Assembly (NCBI RefSeq): GCF_029871245.1
Contig: NZ_SSON01000075.1
Coordinates: 14,943 to 78,942, forward strand
Direction: 5' to 3'
Length of the DNA: 64,000 bases
From: Pseudomonas sp. BN102
GTDB lineage: Bacteria; Pseudomonadota; Gammaproteobacteria; Pseudomonadales; Pseudomonadaceae
Both the position numbers and the translations under genes were made by a program. The notes under the pieces were generated by a model. The model ran no database searches. It was not told the origin of the DNA and was given only the letters and a program-made list of their open reading frames with translations. Positions 17,750-27,171 of this stretch are shown piece by piece. How positions within the stretch are numbered: the first letter of the stretch is position 1; each line of letters begins with the position of its first letter.

Positions 17750-19417
17750 ATGGCTCAATACGTCTACACCATGCACCGGGTCGGCAAGGTCGTGCCCCCG
17801 AAGCGTGAGATTCTCAAGGACATTTCCCTGTCTTTCTTCCCGGGCGCCAAGATCGGCGTGCTCGGCCTGAACGGCGCGGGCAAGTCGACCCTGCTGCGCA
17901 TCATGGCCGGGGTGGACACCGAGATCGACGGTGAAGCCCGCCCGATGCCGGGGATCAAGGTCGGCTACCTGCCCCAGGAGCCGAAGCTGGACCCGGTCAA
18001 GACCGTGCGTGACATCGTCGAAGAGGCCGTTGGCGAGATCAAGCAGGCCCAGGCCCGCCTCGACGAAGTCTATGCCCTGTACGCCGAGCCGGACGCCGAC
18101 TTCGACGCCCTGGCCGCCGAGCAGGCCAAGCTGGAGGCCATCCTCCAGGCTTCCGACGGCCACAACCTGGAGCGCCAGCTGGAAGTCGCCGCTGACGCCC
18201 TGCGTCTGCCGCCGTGGGACGCGAAGATCGAACACCTCTCCGGTGGCGAGAAGCGCCGCGTGGCGCTCTGCCGCCTGCTGCTGTCGGCCCCCGACATGCT
18301 GCTGCTGGACGAGCCGACCAACCACCTGGACGCCGACTCCGTGGCCTGGCTGGAGCACTTCCTCCATGACTTCCCCGGCACAGTGGTGGCGATCACCCAC
18401 GACCGTTACTTCCTCGACAACGTCGCCGGCTGGATCCTCGAACTGGACCGTGGCTACGGCATCCCCTTCGAGGGCAACTACTCCGGCTGGCTGGAATCCA
18501 AGGCCAACCGCCTGGCCCAGGAAGCCAAGCAGGAGGCTTCTCACGCCAAGGCCATGAAGGCCGAACTGGAGTGGGTGCGCCAGGGCGCCAAGGCTCGTCA
18601 GTCCAAGTCCAAGGCCCGTCTGCAGCGCTTCGAGGAAATGCAATCGCAGGAATTCCAGAAGCGCAGCGAGACCAACGAGATCTACATCCCGGCCGGTCCA
18701 CGCCTGGGCGACAAGGTCATCGAGTTCAATAACGTCACCAAGGGCTACGGCGACCGCGTGCTGATCGAGGACCTGTCCTTCAGCGTGCCCAAGGGCGCCA
18801 TTGTCGGTGTGATCGGCGGTAACGGCGCCGGCAAGTCGACCCTGTTCCGCATGGTCCTGGGCAAGGAGCAGCCGGACTCGGGCAGCATCGAGATCGGTGA
18901 GACTGTGCAACTGGCGAGCGTCGACCAGAGCCGTGACAGCCTGGAAGGCACCAAGACCGTGTGGGAGCAGATTTCCGACGGTTTCGAGCAGATCAGGATC
19001 GGCAACTACGAAGTCCCGTCGCGCAGCTACGTCGGCCGCTTCAACTTCAAGGGCGCCGACCAGCAGAAGTTCGTCAAGGACCTCTCCGGTGGTGAGCGTG
19101 GCCGCCTGCACCTGGCCCTGACCCTGAAGCAGGGCGGCAACGTGCTGCTGCTCGACGAACCGTCCAACGACCTGGACGTGGAAACCCTGCGTGCCCTGGA
19201 AGAGGCGCTGCTGGACTTCCCCGGCGCCGCCATCGTGATCTCCCACGATCGCTGGTTCCTGGACCGTATCGCCACCCACATCCTGTCTTACGAGGACGAC
19301 GGCAAGGTGGCCTTCTTCGAAGGCAACTACACCGAGTTCGAGGCGGACCGCAAGAAGCGCCTTGGCGAGGCGGCGTCCCAGCCGCACCGCGTGCGCTACA
19401 AGAAGCTGGCGCAGTAA
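17750..19417 (+). CDS. ettA: Energy-dependent translational throttle ABC-F protein EttA
   Basis: A 555-residue ABC-F ATPase with two nucleotide-binding domains and no membrane segment. Walker A GLNGAGKSTLL (residues ~40) and GGNGAGKSTLF (~355), signatures LSGGEKRRVALC and LSGGERGRLHLA, and Walker B LLDEPTNHLD and LLDEPSNDLD are all present. The EttA arm insertion lies between the first Walker A and signature. EttA binds the ribosomal E site and gates entry into elongation according to ADP/ATP ratio. ATG 17750 gives the standard N-terminus MAQYVYTMHRVGK; an upstream in-frame extension is not supported. Confidence 0.96.
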   Translation: MAQYVYTMHRVGKVVPPKREILKDISLSFFPGAKIGVLGLNGAGKSTLLRIMAGVDTEIDGEARPMPGIKVGYLPQEPKLDPVKTVRDIVEEAVGEIKQAQARLDEVYALYAEPDADFDALAAEQAKLEAILQASDGHNLERQLEVAADALRLPPWDAKIEHLSGGEKRRVALCRLLLSAPDMLLLDEPTNHLDADSVAWLEHFLHDFPGTVVAITHDRYFLDNVAGWILELDRGYGIPFEGNYSGWLESKANRLAQEAKQEASHAKAMKAELEWVRQGAKARQSKSKARLQRFEEMQSQEFQKRSETNEIYIPAGPRLGDKVIEFNNVTKGYGDRVLIEDLSFSVPKGAIVGVIGGNGAGKSTLFRMVLGKEQPDSGSIEIGETVQLASVDQSRDSLEGTKTVWEQISDGFEQIRIGNYEVPSRSYVGRFNFKGADQQKFVKDLSGGERGRLHLALTLKQGGNVLLLDEPSNDLDVETLRALEEALLDFPGAAIVISHDRWFLDRIATHILSYEDDGKVAFFEGNYTEFEADRKKRLGEAASQPHRVRYKKLAQ

Positions 19418-19430
19418 GCGCCAACGCGAC

Positions 19431-19459
19431 AACGGAGCCGCAAGGCTCCGTTTTCGTTT
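19431..19459 (+). terminator. Terminator after ettA
   Basis: AACGGAGCC-GCAA-GGCTCCGTT followed by TTCGTTT, located 13 bases after the ettA stop and just before the next gene's ribosome binding site. Confidence 0.8.
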
Positions 19460-19470
19460 CTGGAGGTTCG

Positions 19471-20001
19471 ATGAAAGGATTCAACCACTACCTGTTCTGG
19501 CTCTCGACCCTGGCGCTGTTCGGCGTCTGCGGGCTGTACTTCTCCTTCTACCCGTCAACGGCCTGGAAACTTGGCTCGGTGGTCTGTGCCCTGCTGCTGG
19601 GAGGCGGACTCTACGCCTGGCTGGCCTGGCGCGAGCGCTTCGTCGCGCTGTTCGGGCTGGAGACCGCATCCGCCCGTCTGCAGTTGCACCTGACCCTGGG
19701 GGCACTGCTGGTGCTGGTGGTCTGGGGCGCGCTGCAGGTCCCGGTGGCCGCTCTCTTTACCCAGTGGCTGGGCAAGGAGGTGGACTTCTCCGCACGGATC
19801 CTGGGCAAGGACCAGGGTGGCCTGGGCTGCGAATACCGTGTGCATCTGGTGCTGGATGCTGCAGCGCAGGGGATGGGCGTGTGCGTATCGGAAGACGTCT
19901 GGCTGTCCTTGCCGGAAAGTGGCGTGGTGGTAATGCGCGGCAAGCGCAGCGGGCTGGGCATCAATCCCAGGCAGGTGCTACACGAATCGGTGGGAGGCTG
20001 A
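19471..20001 (+). CDS. Small membrane protein of unknown function
   Basis: A 176-residue protein with three predicted helices: ~7-27 (FWLSTLALFGVCGLYFSFY), ~33-51 (LGSVVCALLLGGGLYAWLA) and ~70-92 (LTLGALLVLVVWGALQVPV). A soluble C-terminal half of about 80 residues follows, with two cysteines (GLGCEYRVH, GVCVSEDVW) that could form a disulfide if periplasmic. GGAGG precedes the ATG. No family was recognised. The ettA terminator separates it from the upstream gene. Confidence 0.75.
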   Translation: MKGFNHYLFWLSTLALFGVCGLYFSFYPSTAWKLGSVVCALLLGGGLYAWLAWRERFVALFGLETASARLQLHLTLGALLVLVVWGALQVPVAALFTQWLGKEVDFSARILGKDQGGLGCEYRVHLVLDAAAQGMGVCVSEDVWLSLPESGVVVMRGKRSGLGINPRQVLHESVGG

Positions 20002-21687
<1,686 letters not shown>

Positions 21688-21712
21688 CGCCGCGCCTTGC
21701 TTGAAGGTGGCC

Positions 21713-21812
21713 TTGTGGGGGCGAATTCATTCGCTGAGCAGCCCGCAGGGCTGCCCTGCAGGGGTTCCGGGGGCAGCTGCGCTGCCCATTGCGAATGAAT
21801 TCGCCCCCACAG
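21713..21812. repeat. REP palindrome pair (GGGGGCGAATTCATTCGC family)
   Basis: GTGGGGGCGAATTCATTCGC and its complement GCGAATGAATTCGCCCCCAC face each other across about 60 bases, between the convergent gdhA and lipoprotein genes. It belongs to the same family as 5247-5346. Confidence 0.9.
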
Positions 21813-21829
21813 TTGTCCGCAGCCGCCGA

Positions 21830-22186
21830 TCAATCGGGATGCAGCGCCCTGCCCATGGCGTTGTCCCGATTCCGCTCCCACGCATCGTCGTCCCGGTCGC
21901 GCATCCTGTCCTCATACTCCCGCCGCTCCTCGCTCCGCACCTGGGCCTGGCACTGGCGGAAGCCGTCGTCCCAGCCCCCTGCGTAGGTGGCTTCCCCAAG
22001 GTAGCGCGGCACATTCTTGCGGAACTCGCCGCTGATCACCCCGGCCGCCTGGCGTCCACTGCTGCAGCCGTCGGCGAAGGCCGGTGGGTAACCCTCGGCG
22101 ATCAGGTGGTCGTGGGTGGTTTCGCAGCCCGCGAGCAGGCTGCCCAGGAGCAGGCAGCAGATCAGGCAGGCATGGCGCGATGCCAC
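21830..22186 (-). CDS. Putative small lipoprotein
   Basis: A 118-residue protein starting at GTG 22186, with GGGAG 6 bases upstream. The N-terminus has a hydrophobic stretch ending in the lipobox LLAGC (CLICCLLLGSLLAGC), so it should be lipidated by the SPII pathway. The mature part has two further cysteines (FADGCSS, FRQCQA) and ends in a charged, arginine/aspartate-rich tail. No family was recognised. It is convergent with gdhA and separated from rtcA by 80 bases. Confidence 0.75.
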   Translation of the reverse strand: MASRHACLICCLLLGSLLAGCETTHDHLIAEGYPPAFADGCSSGRQAAGVISGEFRKNVPRYLGEATYAGGWDDGFRQCQAQVRSEERREYEDRMRDRDDDAWERNRDNAMGRALHPD

Positions 22187-22266
22187 GGTGGACTCCCGGT
22201 GCGCTCTAGTGCGCACGTTCTGGGGGATGTTGCAGACAGCCTAGCGCCGGACTCGTGATGAAATCG

Positions 22267-23292
22267 TCAAGGCGAGCTGACGACGACGCGGTACCGATTC
22301 GCGGCCAGCGCCTCGCTGTGGATGTGCACCGGCAGAAAGCGTTCGATCACCTGCCAGTTGCTCCGCAAATGGTCGCTCAGGCGCAGGGTGGTGAAGCTGC
22401 CGGCGCCGGCCAGCGCCATGGGAAGTAGCAACTGGTCGGCCAGGTGCTCGCCCACCGCGCAGTGACTCGCCAGCCAGGCCTCGGCCTGGACGATGGCCTG
22501 GCCGGCCACGCGCTCGGCGCTGACGCGCGGCTGGCCGAAGGCGGCGAAAGTTTCCCGAACCTGTTCGCAGTCGATTTCCAGCAAAAGTACGTTGCCGGGC
22601 CCCTGATCCTGCGGCAGGAATACCAGCTGTCGTTCGCCGTCGCTCCAGCCCAGGCGGCGCCTTACCCGTTCCAGTTCGCGTTCGCCGATATGCATCGGCA
22701 GGCCGGCGAGCAGGGCGCGGGCGCGCCGCTGGCGGATCGCGCCGGGGCGTTCCAGGTGCAACGGCTGCCAGCGCGCCGGGCGCACCCTGGCCAGGATCTC
22801 GCCGCCACCGGCGGGAACGAAGCCGTGCCGGAGCAGCTCCAGTTCCACTTCCGCACCCATCCTCCGCAGCAACGGCAACCAGCTGTTCTGCAGGAAGTCG
22901 GCCGGTGGCGCCAGCGGGTTGTGGGTGCCCCCGGTGATACGCACCTGGCTCTCGCCGCGAGCCATCAGCAAGGCCGGCAGCAAGGTCTGCAAGACCAGCG
23001 AGCAGCTGCCGGCGGTGCCGATGGCGAAGGCATAGTGGCCGGCGCGGATCGGGCCGGGGCGAAAGCTCAGCTCCCCCGAGCCCAGCTCCGCACCTTCGAC
23101 CTGGGCCCCGCAGACCTCGGCGGCCGCCCGCACGGCGGTAAGGTGCTGGCGCAGCAATCCCGGGCGGCTGCGCTGGCCCCTGATGGTGTGGATGCGGAAG
23201 GACCGTGCGCTGATCATCGACAGGCTGAGGGCGCTGCGCAGAATCTGCCCGCCGCCTTCGTTGCCGTCGAGTTCGATGATGTCCTGTTTCAT
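22267..23292 (-). CDS. rtcA: RNA 3'-terminal phosphate cyclase
   Basis: A 341-residue enzyme converting RNA 3'-phosphate ends to 2',3'-cyclic phosphates through an enzyme-AMP intermediate. The N-terminal signature DGNEGGGQILRSALSLS, the central GTAGSCSLVLQTLLPALL and the C-terminal LSDHLRSNW are visible; H308 in that last motif matches the adenylated histidine of E. coli RtcA. AAGGAG precedes the ATG. It lies 67 bases downstream of rtcB on the same strand and forms the rtcBA RNA-repair operon. Confidence 0.96.
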   Translation of the reverse strand: MKQDIIELDGNEGGGQILRSALSLSMISARSFRIHTIRGQRSRPGLLRQHLTAVRAAAEVCGAQVEGAELGSGELSFRPGPIRAGHYAFAIGTAGSCSLVLQTLLPALLMARGESQVRITGGTHNPLAPPADFLQNSWLPLLRRMGAEVELELLRHGFVPAGGGEILARVRPARWQPLHLERPGAIRQRRARALLAGLPMHIGERELERVRRRLGWSDGERQLVFLPQDQGPGNVLLLEIDCEQVRETFAAFGQPRVSAERVAGQAIVQAEAWLASHCAVGEHLADQLLLPMALAGAGSFTTLRLSDHLRSNWQVIERFLPVHIHSEALAANRYRVVVSSP

Positions 23293-23359
23293 GCTGCTCC
23301 TTGGGCGCGGCGCCGGCCCATCTGGCGCAGGCGGCGGTCCGAGTGCGCTCGGCGCTGGC

Positions 23360-24580
23360 TTATCCTTTCACGCACACCACCTGGCGCAAGGTATGCACCA
23401 CTTCCACCAGGTCGCGCTGGGCGGCCATCACCGCGTCTATGTCCTTGTAGGCCATGGGAATCTCGTCGATCACGTCCTTGTCCTTGCGGCATTCCACATG
23501 GGCGGTGGCGCGGACCTGATCCTCCACGGTGAACAGCTTCTTCGCCCGACCGCGGCTCATGCTGCGGCCGGCACCGTGGCTGCAGGAGCAGAATGCCTCT
23601 TCGTTTCCCAGGCCGCGGACGATGAAGCTCTTTGCGCCCATGGAGCCGGGGATGATGCCCAGCTCGCCCTTCTGCGCCGACACCGCGCCCTTGCGCGTCA
23701 CCAGCACCTCGCGACCGAAGTGCTGCTCCTTCTGCACGTAGTTGTGGTGGCAGTTCACCGCTTCCAGATTGGCTTCGAACGGCGTGCCGATGGCCTTGCG
23801 CGCGGCGGCGATCACCGCCTGCATCATCAGGGCGCGGTTCTGCCGGGCGAAGTCCTGGGCCCAGCCCACGGCTTCCACATAGTCGTCGAAGTGCCGGCTG
23901 CCTTCCTCGAAATAGGCCAGGTCGCGGTCCGGCAGGTTGGCCAGGTGCTGGCGCATGTCGGCCTGGGCCAGTTCGATGAACTGGGTGCCGATGGCATTGC
24001 CGACCCCGCGCGAGCCGCTATGCAACATGAACCAGACGCGGTCGGCCTCGTCCAGGCAGACCTCGATGAAGTGGTTGCCGGTGCCCAGGGTGCCGAGGTG
24101 ATGGCGATTGTTGGTCTTTTCCAGCCGGGGGTACTTGGCGGTGATCGACTTGAATCGCATGGCCAGGGAGCGCCAGGCCTGGTCGGCGGCTTCCGGCACG
24201 TTGTCCCAGGCGCCCTGGTCGCGTCGGCCGAAGGTCTTGCCGTGGGGCACGGCGTGCTCGATGGCGCTGCGCAGGCCACGGAGGTTATCCGGCAGGTCGG
24301 CGGCCCGCAGGGAAGTGAGGGCGGCGATCATGCCGCAGCCGATGTCCACACCGACTGCGGCGGGAATGATGGCGCCAACCGTGGGGATCACGCTGCCGAT
24401 GGTCGAGCCCTTGCCCAGGTGCACGTCGGGCATTACCGCCAGGTGCTTGAAGATGAAGGGCATCTTCGCCGTATTGATCAGTTGCTGGCGGGCTTCCTCT
24501 TCCACGGGCACTCCCTCGGTCCAGAGCCGGATGGGTTTGCCGCCAGCCACTTCCAGCAGTTGCGGACTGTTCTGTTTCAT
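23360..24580 (-). CDS. rtcB: RNA-splicing ligase RtcB
   Basis: A 406-residue GTP/Mn2+-dependent ligase that joins 2',3'-cyclic-phosphate or 3'-phosphate ends to 5'-OH ends. Metal-binding and catalytic motifs are present: MPDVHLGKGSTIGSVIPT, GVDIGCGM (metal Cys), GNHFIEV (metal His) and CSHGAGRSMSR, whose His is the guanylylation site. The start at 24580 (MKQNSPQLLEV) matches the family; a longer in-frame reading enters the upstream REP. No rtcR activator gene and no clear sigma-54 promoter were found next to it, unlike E. coli. Confidence 0.96.
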   Translation of the reverse strand: MKQNSPQLLEVAGGKPIRLWTEGVPVEEEARQQLINTAKMPFIFKHLAVMPDVHLGKGSTIGSVIPTVGAIIPAAVGVDIGCGMIAALTSLRAADLPDNLRGLRSAIEHAVPHGKTFGRRDQGAWDNVPEAADQAWRSLAMRFKSITAKYPRLEKTNNRHHLGTLGTGNHFIEVCLDEADRVWFMLHSGSRGVGNAIGTQFIELAQADMRQHLANLPDRDLAYFEEGSRHFDDYVEAVGWAQDFARQNRALMMQAVIAAARKAIGTPFEANLEAVNCHHNYVQKEQHFGREVLVTRKGAVSAQKGELGIIPGSMGAKSFIVRGLGNEEAFCSCSHGAGRSMSRGRAKKLFTVEDQVRATAHVECRKDKDVIDEIPMAYKDIDAVMAAQRDLVEVVHTLRQVVCVKG

Positions 24581-24665
24581 CTGCGCTGCCTGATGAAGGG
24601 TGGATAACCATTCTGGGCCTGTTCGCGCAGGCCGGGCGCGCATCTTACCGACGGAGCCATGAGAA

Positions 24666-24720
24666 TGTAGGAGCCAGCTTGCTGGCGAATAGCGATTCGC
24701 CAGCAAGCTGGCTCCTACAG
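24666..24720. repeat. REP palindrome pair (TAGGAGCCAGCTTGCTGGC family)
   Basis: TGTAGGAGCCAGCTTGCTGG and its exact inverse flank a short core, between rtcB and the DUF4105 gene. It is a distinct REP sequence from the GAGCGAGC type at 1106. Confidence 0.9.
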
Positions 24721-24740
24721 GACGGCATCCCTTGTGCGTG

Positions 24741-26600
24741 TCAGTAGTGATACCACTTGAGTTCCAGCATCACCTCGTTCACCGGCGCGGCGAGCTGGCT
24801 GAACTCACGCTGGGCGGAAAAGCGCAGGCCGAGGTTGCGGGAGATCTCCCATTGCTGGTTGAGGGACAGGCGGCGACGCACTTCGCCGTTGTGGAAGTAG
24901 TCGCCGGCCGCCTCCAGGCTGAGGCTGCCCAGCGGGTTGTGCCAGAGCAGGCCGGTGTCGAAGCCGGCTGCGGTGGCGATGAAGGGCGCGAAGTCCTCGT
25001 TGTGCTCGATGCGGGCCGTAGCCAGGGCGAAACCCAGGGCATCCTCGCCGAACTGCCAGGAGCCGCCGACACCGCCGTTCAGGTGGCTGACCAGGCGTCC
25101 GTCGCCGTCTTCGCCGAGCACGCGCTCCAGGCCGCCAGCCACCTGCCAGGACCAGGGTTTGAGCAGTTCGCCGCGCGGGGTGAGGGAGCGAATGGTGGCC
25201 AGGTCCAGGCGTTGCAGCTGCCAGTGGTTGTTTTCGTACTGGCGCAGCTTGGCCTGGAGAATCTCGATCTGGGCGCCCAGGGGAAAGCCGGACAGATTGT
25301 CGTTTAGATCGTGATAGGCCATGCGCAGACCGTACTCGGCGAAGGCCTCGTCATCACGGCTACCCAGGCCCAGCTGCCAGGTGCGCGACTCGTGGCCTTC
25401 CTCGGGCAGGCTGGGGCGTTCGACCTGCAGGGCGGGCGGCGGATTGCGGTTGATGCCCTGCAGCAACTTGAAACTGCGGGTGGTGTTTTCGCGGGTACGT
25501 TGCTCGCCGGTGGCACGATAGCGTACCAGGCGGAAGGCGGCGTCCTGGATCAGGGCGCGGCGTGGGGTGGGCTGGGCGAGGAAGGCCGGATCATCCAGCA
25601 GCTTCTCGTCAGCGGCCAGGCGCAGCACCCACTGCTGCTCGGCGGCGTCCAGCGGCTCGGCGCGCGCCAGCAGCTCCTTCTCCCGCGAGGGACGGTAGTC
25701 GATGCTCTCCACCAGGCCGGATTGCTTAACCGCGCGTACCGTGTCCGTGGGGATGGCGGTGAGGGGGAAGTCGTCGGTCAGCTCCAGGCCGGGGCGGGCG
25801 ATTTCCAGCAATTCCAGCAGGCGGTAAGAGCAGTTCTCGTCGAAGAAGTAGTAGTCGAAGCGGACCTGCTTGAGTTCCCAGACGTGCTCCACCATGCGCC
25901 CGGTTTCTTCGGGGCTCAGGTTCAGGCGGTATTCCCAGAGGTCGCGGTTCTCCAGGCGGCTGTATTCACTGAGCTTCTCGCGGTAGGGCACCAGGGCGAA
26001 AAGCCCCGGATAACCGCCCATCAGGCCCTTCCAGGCATAGAGGATGCTGTTGTCGGCACCCTCGATGAAGGCGCCGAAGTTCAGCGCGTAGCTGAGCAGG
26101 GCGGTGTTGTTCTCGTGCACGTCCGGCTGGTCGATGCGCAGCAGGGTGTGGCCGAACATCGACGACGGGCTGTTCAGGTAGGCCGCCGGGAATACCAGCA
26201 CCGTGCTGTGCGGGTTGACGTCGCTGTACCAGGTGCGGAATTCGTTGCAGTCCGGTTGCGGCAGGTCGCTCAACCGGAGCTGTTCGCGCAGCCAGCGGGT
26301 GCGCGCCGGATAGCTGCATTGGGGATGCTTGTCGCCGAGGCTGGCCGGGGCGTAGAGGGCATCCAGGGTGGCGCGCAGTTCGGCGGCCGGGTTGCTGGGG
26401 CCATCGTCGGCGAAGAAGAACTTCGGGTCGTCCACGTAGCTGCGCCAGCCGCCCAGCTTGCCGGTTTCGTAATGGCCGAGGGCGATCCAGTAGGGATCGT
26501 CTGCCAGCGCCTGGAGACGTTCGGCGGGGAGGTCGGGGGCGGCGTGGGCAAGGGGCCAGATACTCAGGGCGAGGTACGGCAAAATCCGTTTCAAGGGCAC
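24741..26600 (-). CDS. DUF4105 (Lnb-type) protein with predicted outer-membrane C-terminal domain
   Basis: A 619-residue exported protein starting at GTG 26600, with GAAGAAGAG upstream. Signal peptide MPLKRILPYLALSIWPLAHA is followed by the DUF4105/Lnb N-terminal periplasmic domain (~120-300), with conserved PSSMFGHTLLRID and the YYFFDENCSYRLLELLE motif; the His, Asn and Cys of this fold suggest a NlpC/P60-like catalytic centre. The C-terminal third (~380-619) has alternating residues, repeated aromatic ends and a final WYHY, as in beta-barrels. Function is not established. Confidence 0.8.
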   Translation of the reverse strand: MPLKRILPYLALSIWPLAHAAPDLPAERLQALADDPYWIALGHYETGKLGGWRSYVDDPKFFFADDGPSNPAAELRATLDALYAPASLGDKHPQCSYPARTRWLREQLRLSDLPQPDCNEFRTWYSDVNPHSTVLVFPAAYLNSPSSMFGHTLLRIDQPDVHENNTALLSYALNFGAFIEGADNSILYAWKGLMGGYPGLFALVPYREKLSEYSRLENRDLWEYRLNLSPEETGRMVEHVWELKQVRFDYYFFDENCSYRLLELLEIARPGLELTDDFPLTAIPTDTVRAVKQSGLVESIDYRPSREKELLARAEPLDAAEQQWVLRLAADEKLLDDPAFLAQPTPRRALIQDAAFRLVRYRATGEQRTRENTTRSFKLLQGINRNPPPALQVERPSLPEEGHESRTWQLGLGSRDDEAFAEYGLRMAYHDLNDNLSGFPLGAQIEILQAKLRQYENNHWQLQRLDLATIRSLTPRGELLKPWSWQVAGGLERVLGEDGDGRLVSHLNGGVGGSWQFGEDALGFALATARIEHNEDFAPFIATAAGFDTGLLWHNPLGSLSLEAAGDYFHNGEVRRRLSLNQQWEISRNLGLRFSAQREFSQLAAPVNEVMLELKWYHY

Positions 26601-26758
26601 AACTCTTCTTCGCGAGAGATTTGTCGGCCGGAGCTTTGGGGAACGCCGGGGCGGGTGTCAAGCAAGGTCATCGTGGACAATTGCGCAAGTTTGCCGACGC
26701 GGGGTGCAGGCTCCGTTACAGCGTCCACACTTAGGGGGTGAACTGGGGAGATTCCACC

Positions 26759-27082
26759 ATGACCGCCACCGACCCTCGGGCTGCCCTCGACGCCCTGATA
26801 GCGGAGTACACCGTTCGCGCCAACGCCATTCGCGAAGACCTGGCCCGCAGCCATTCGCCCGACTTCGCCGAGCAGGCGATCCAGCGCGAGAACGACGAAG
26901 TGCTGGAGGCCATCCTAGCCGAGACCGAGGCGGCCTTGCGCCGGGTCGGCATGGCCAAGCTGCGCCTCGCCGACGGCAGCTACGGCTATTGCCAGCGCTG
27001 TGGCGAGCCCATCGAGGCGGCGCGCCTGGCAGTTTTGCCGGCCGCCGAGTACTGCCTGGGCTGCGCCGACCTCGCCCGCTGA
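26759..27082 (+). CDS. TraR/DksA family zinc-finger protein
   Basis: A 107-residue protein with an N-terminal helical region (LIAEYTVRANAIREDLARSH), a coiled-coil middle and a C-terminal C4 zinc finger (CQRCGEPI...CLGC). DksA-like proteins insert a coiled coil into the secondary channel of RNA polymerase. This one is shorter than DksA, and its tip residues cannot be equated by eye. ATG 26759 has GGGGAG at 8 bases; the upstream GTG 26738 would place the site inside the gene. It is divergent from the DUF4105 gene and 89 bases before the Lon-like protease. Confidence 0.85.
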   Translation: MTATDPRAALDALIAEYTVRANAIREDLARSHSPDFAEQAIQRENDEVLEAILAETEAALRRVGMAKLRLADGSYGYCQRCGEPIEAARLAVLPAAEYCLGCADLAR

Positions 27083-27171
27083 ACGCTGCATGGCGCAATG
27101 CCTTGCCAGTCATGACGGGGCGGCGCCAGAATGCGGCCATCGCTTCTTTGCCGAGCCACTAAGGACTCTCG

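Noticed and set aside
24581-24735. Sigma-54 promoter for rtcBA
   Set aside because: GG/GC elements with -24/-12 spacing were not recognisable; TGGC occurrences belong to the REP palindrome.
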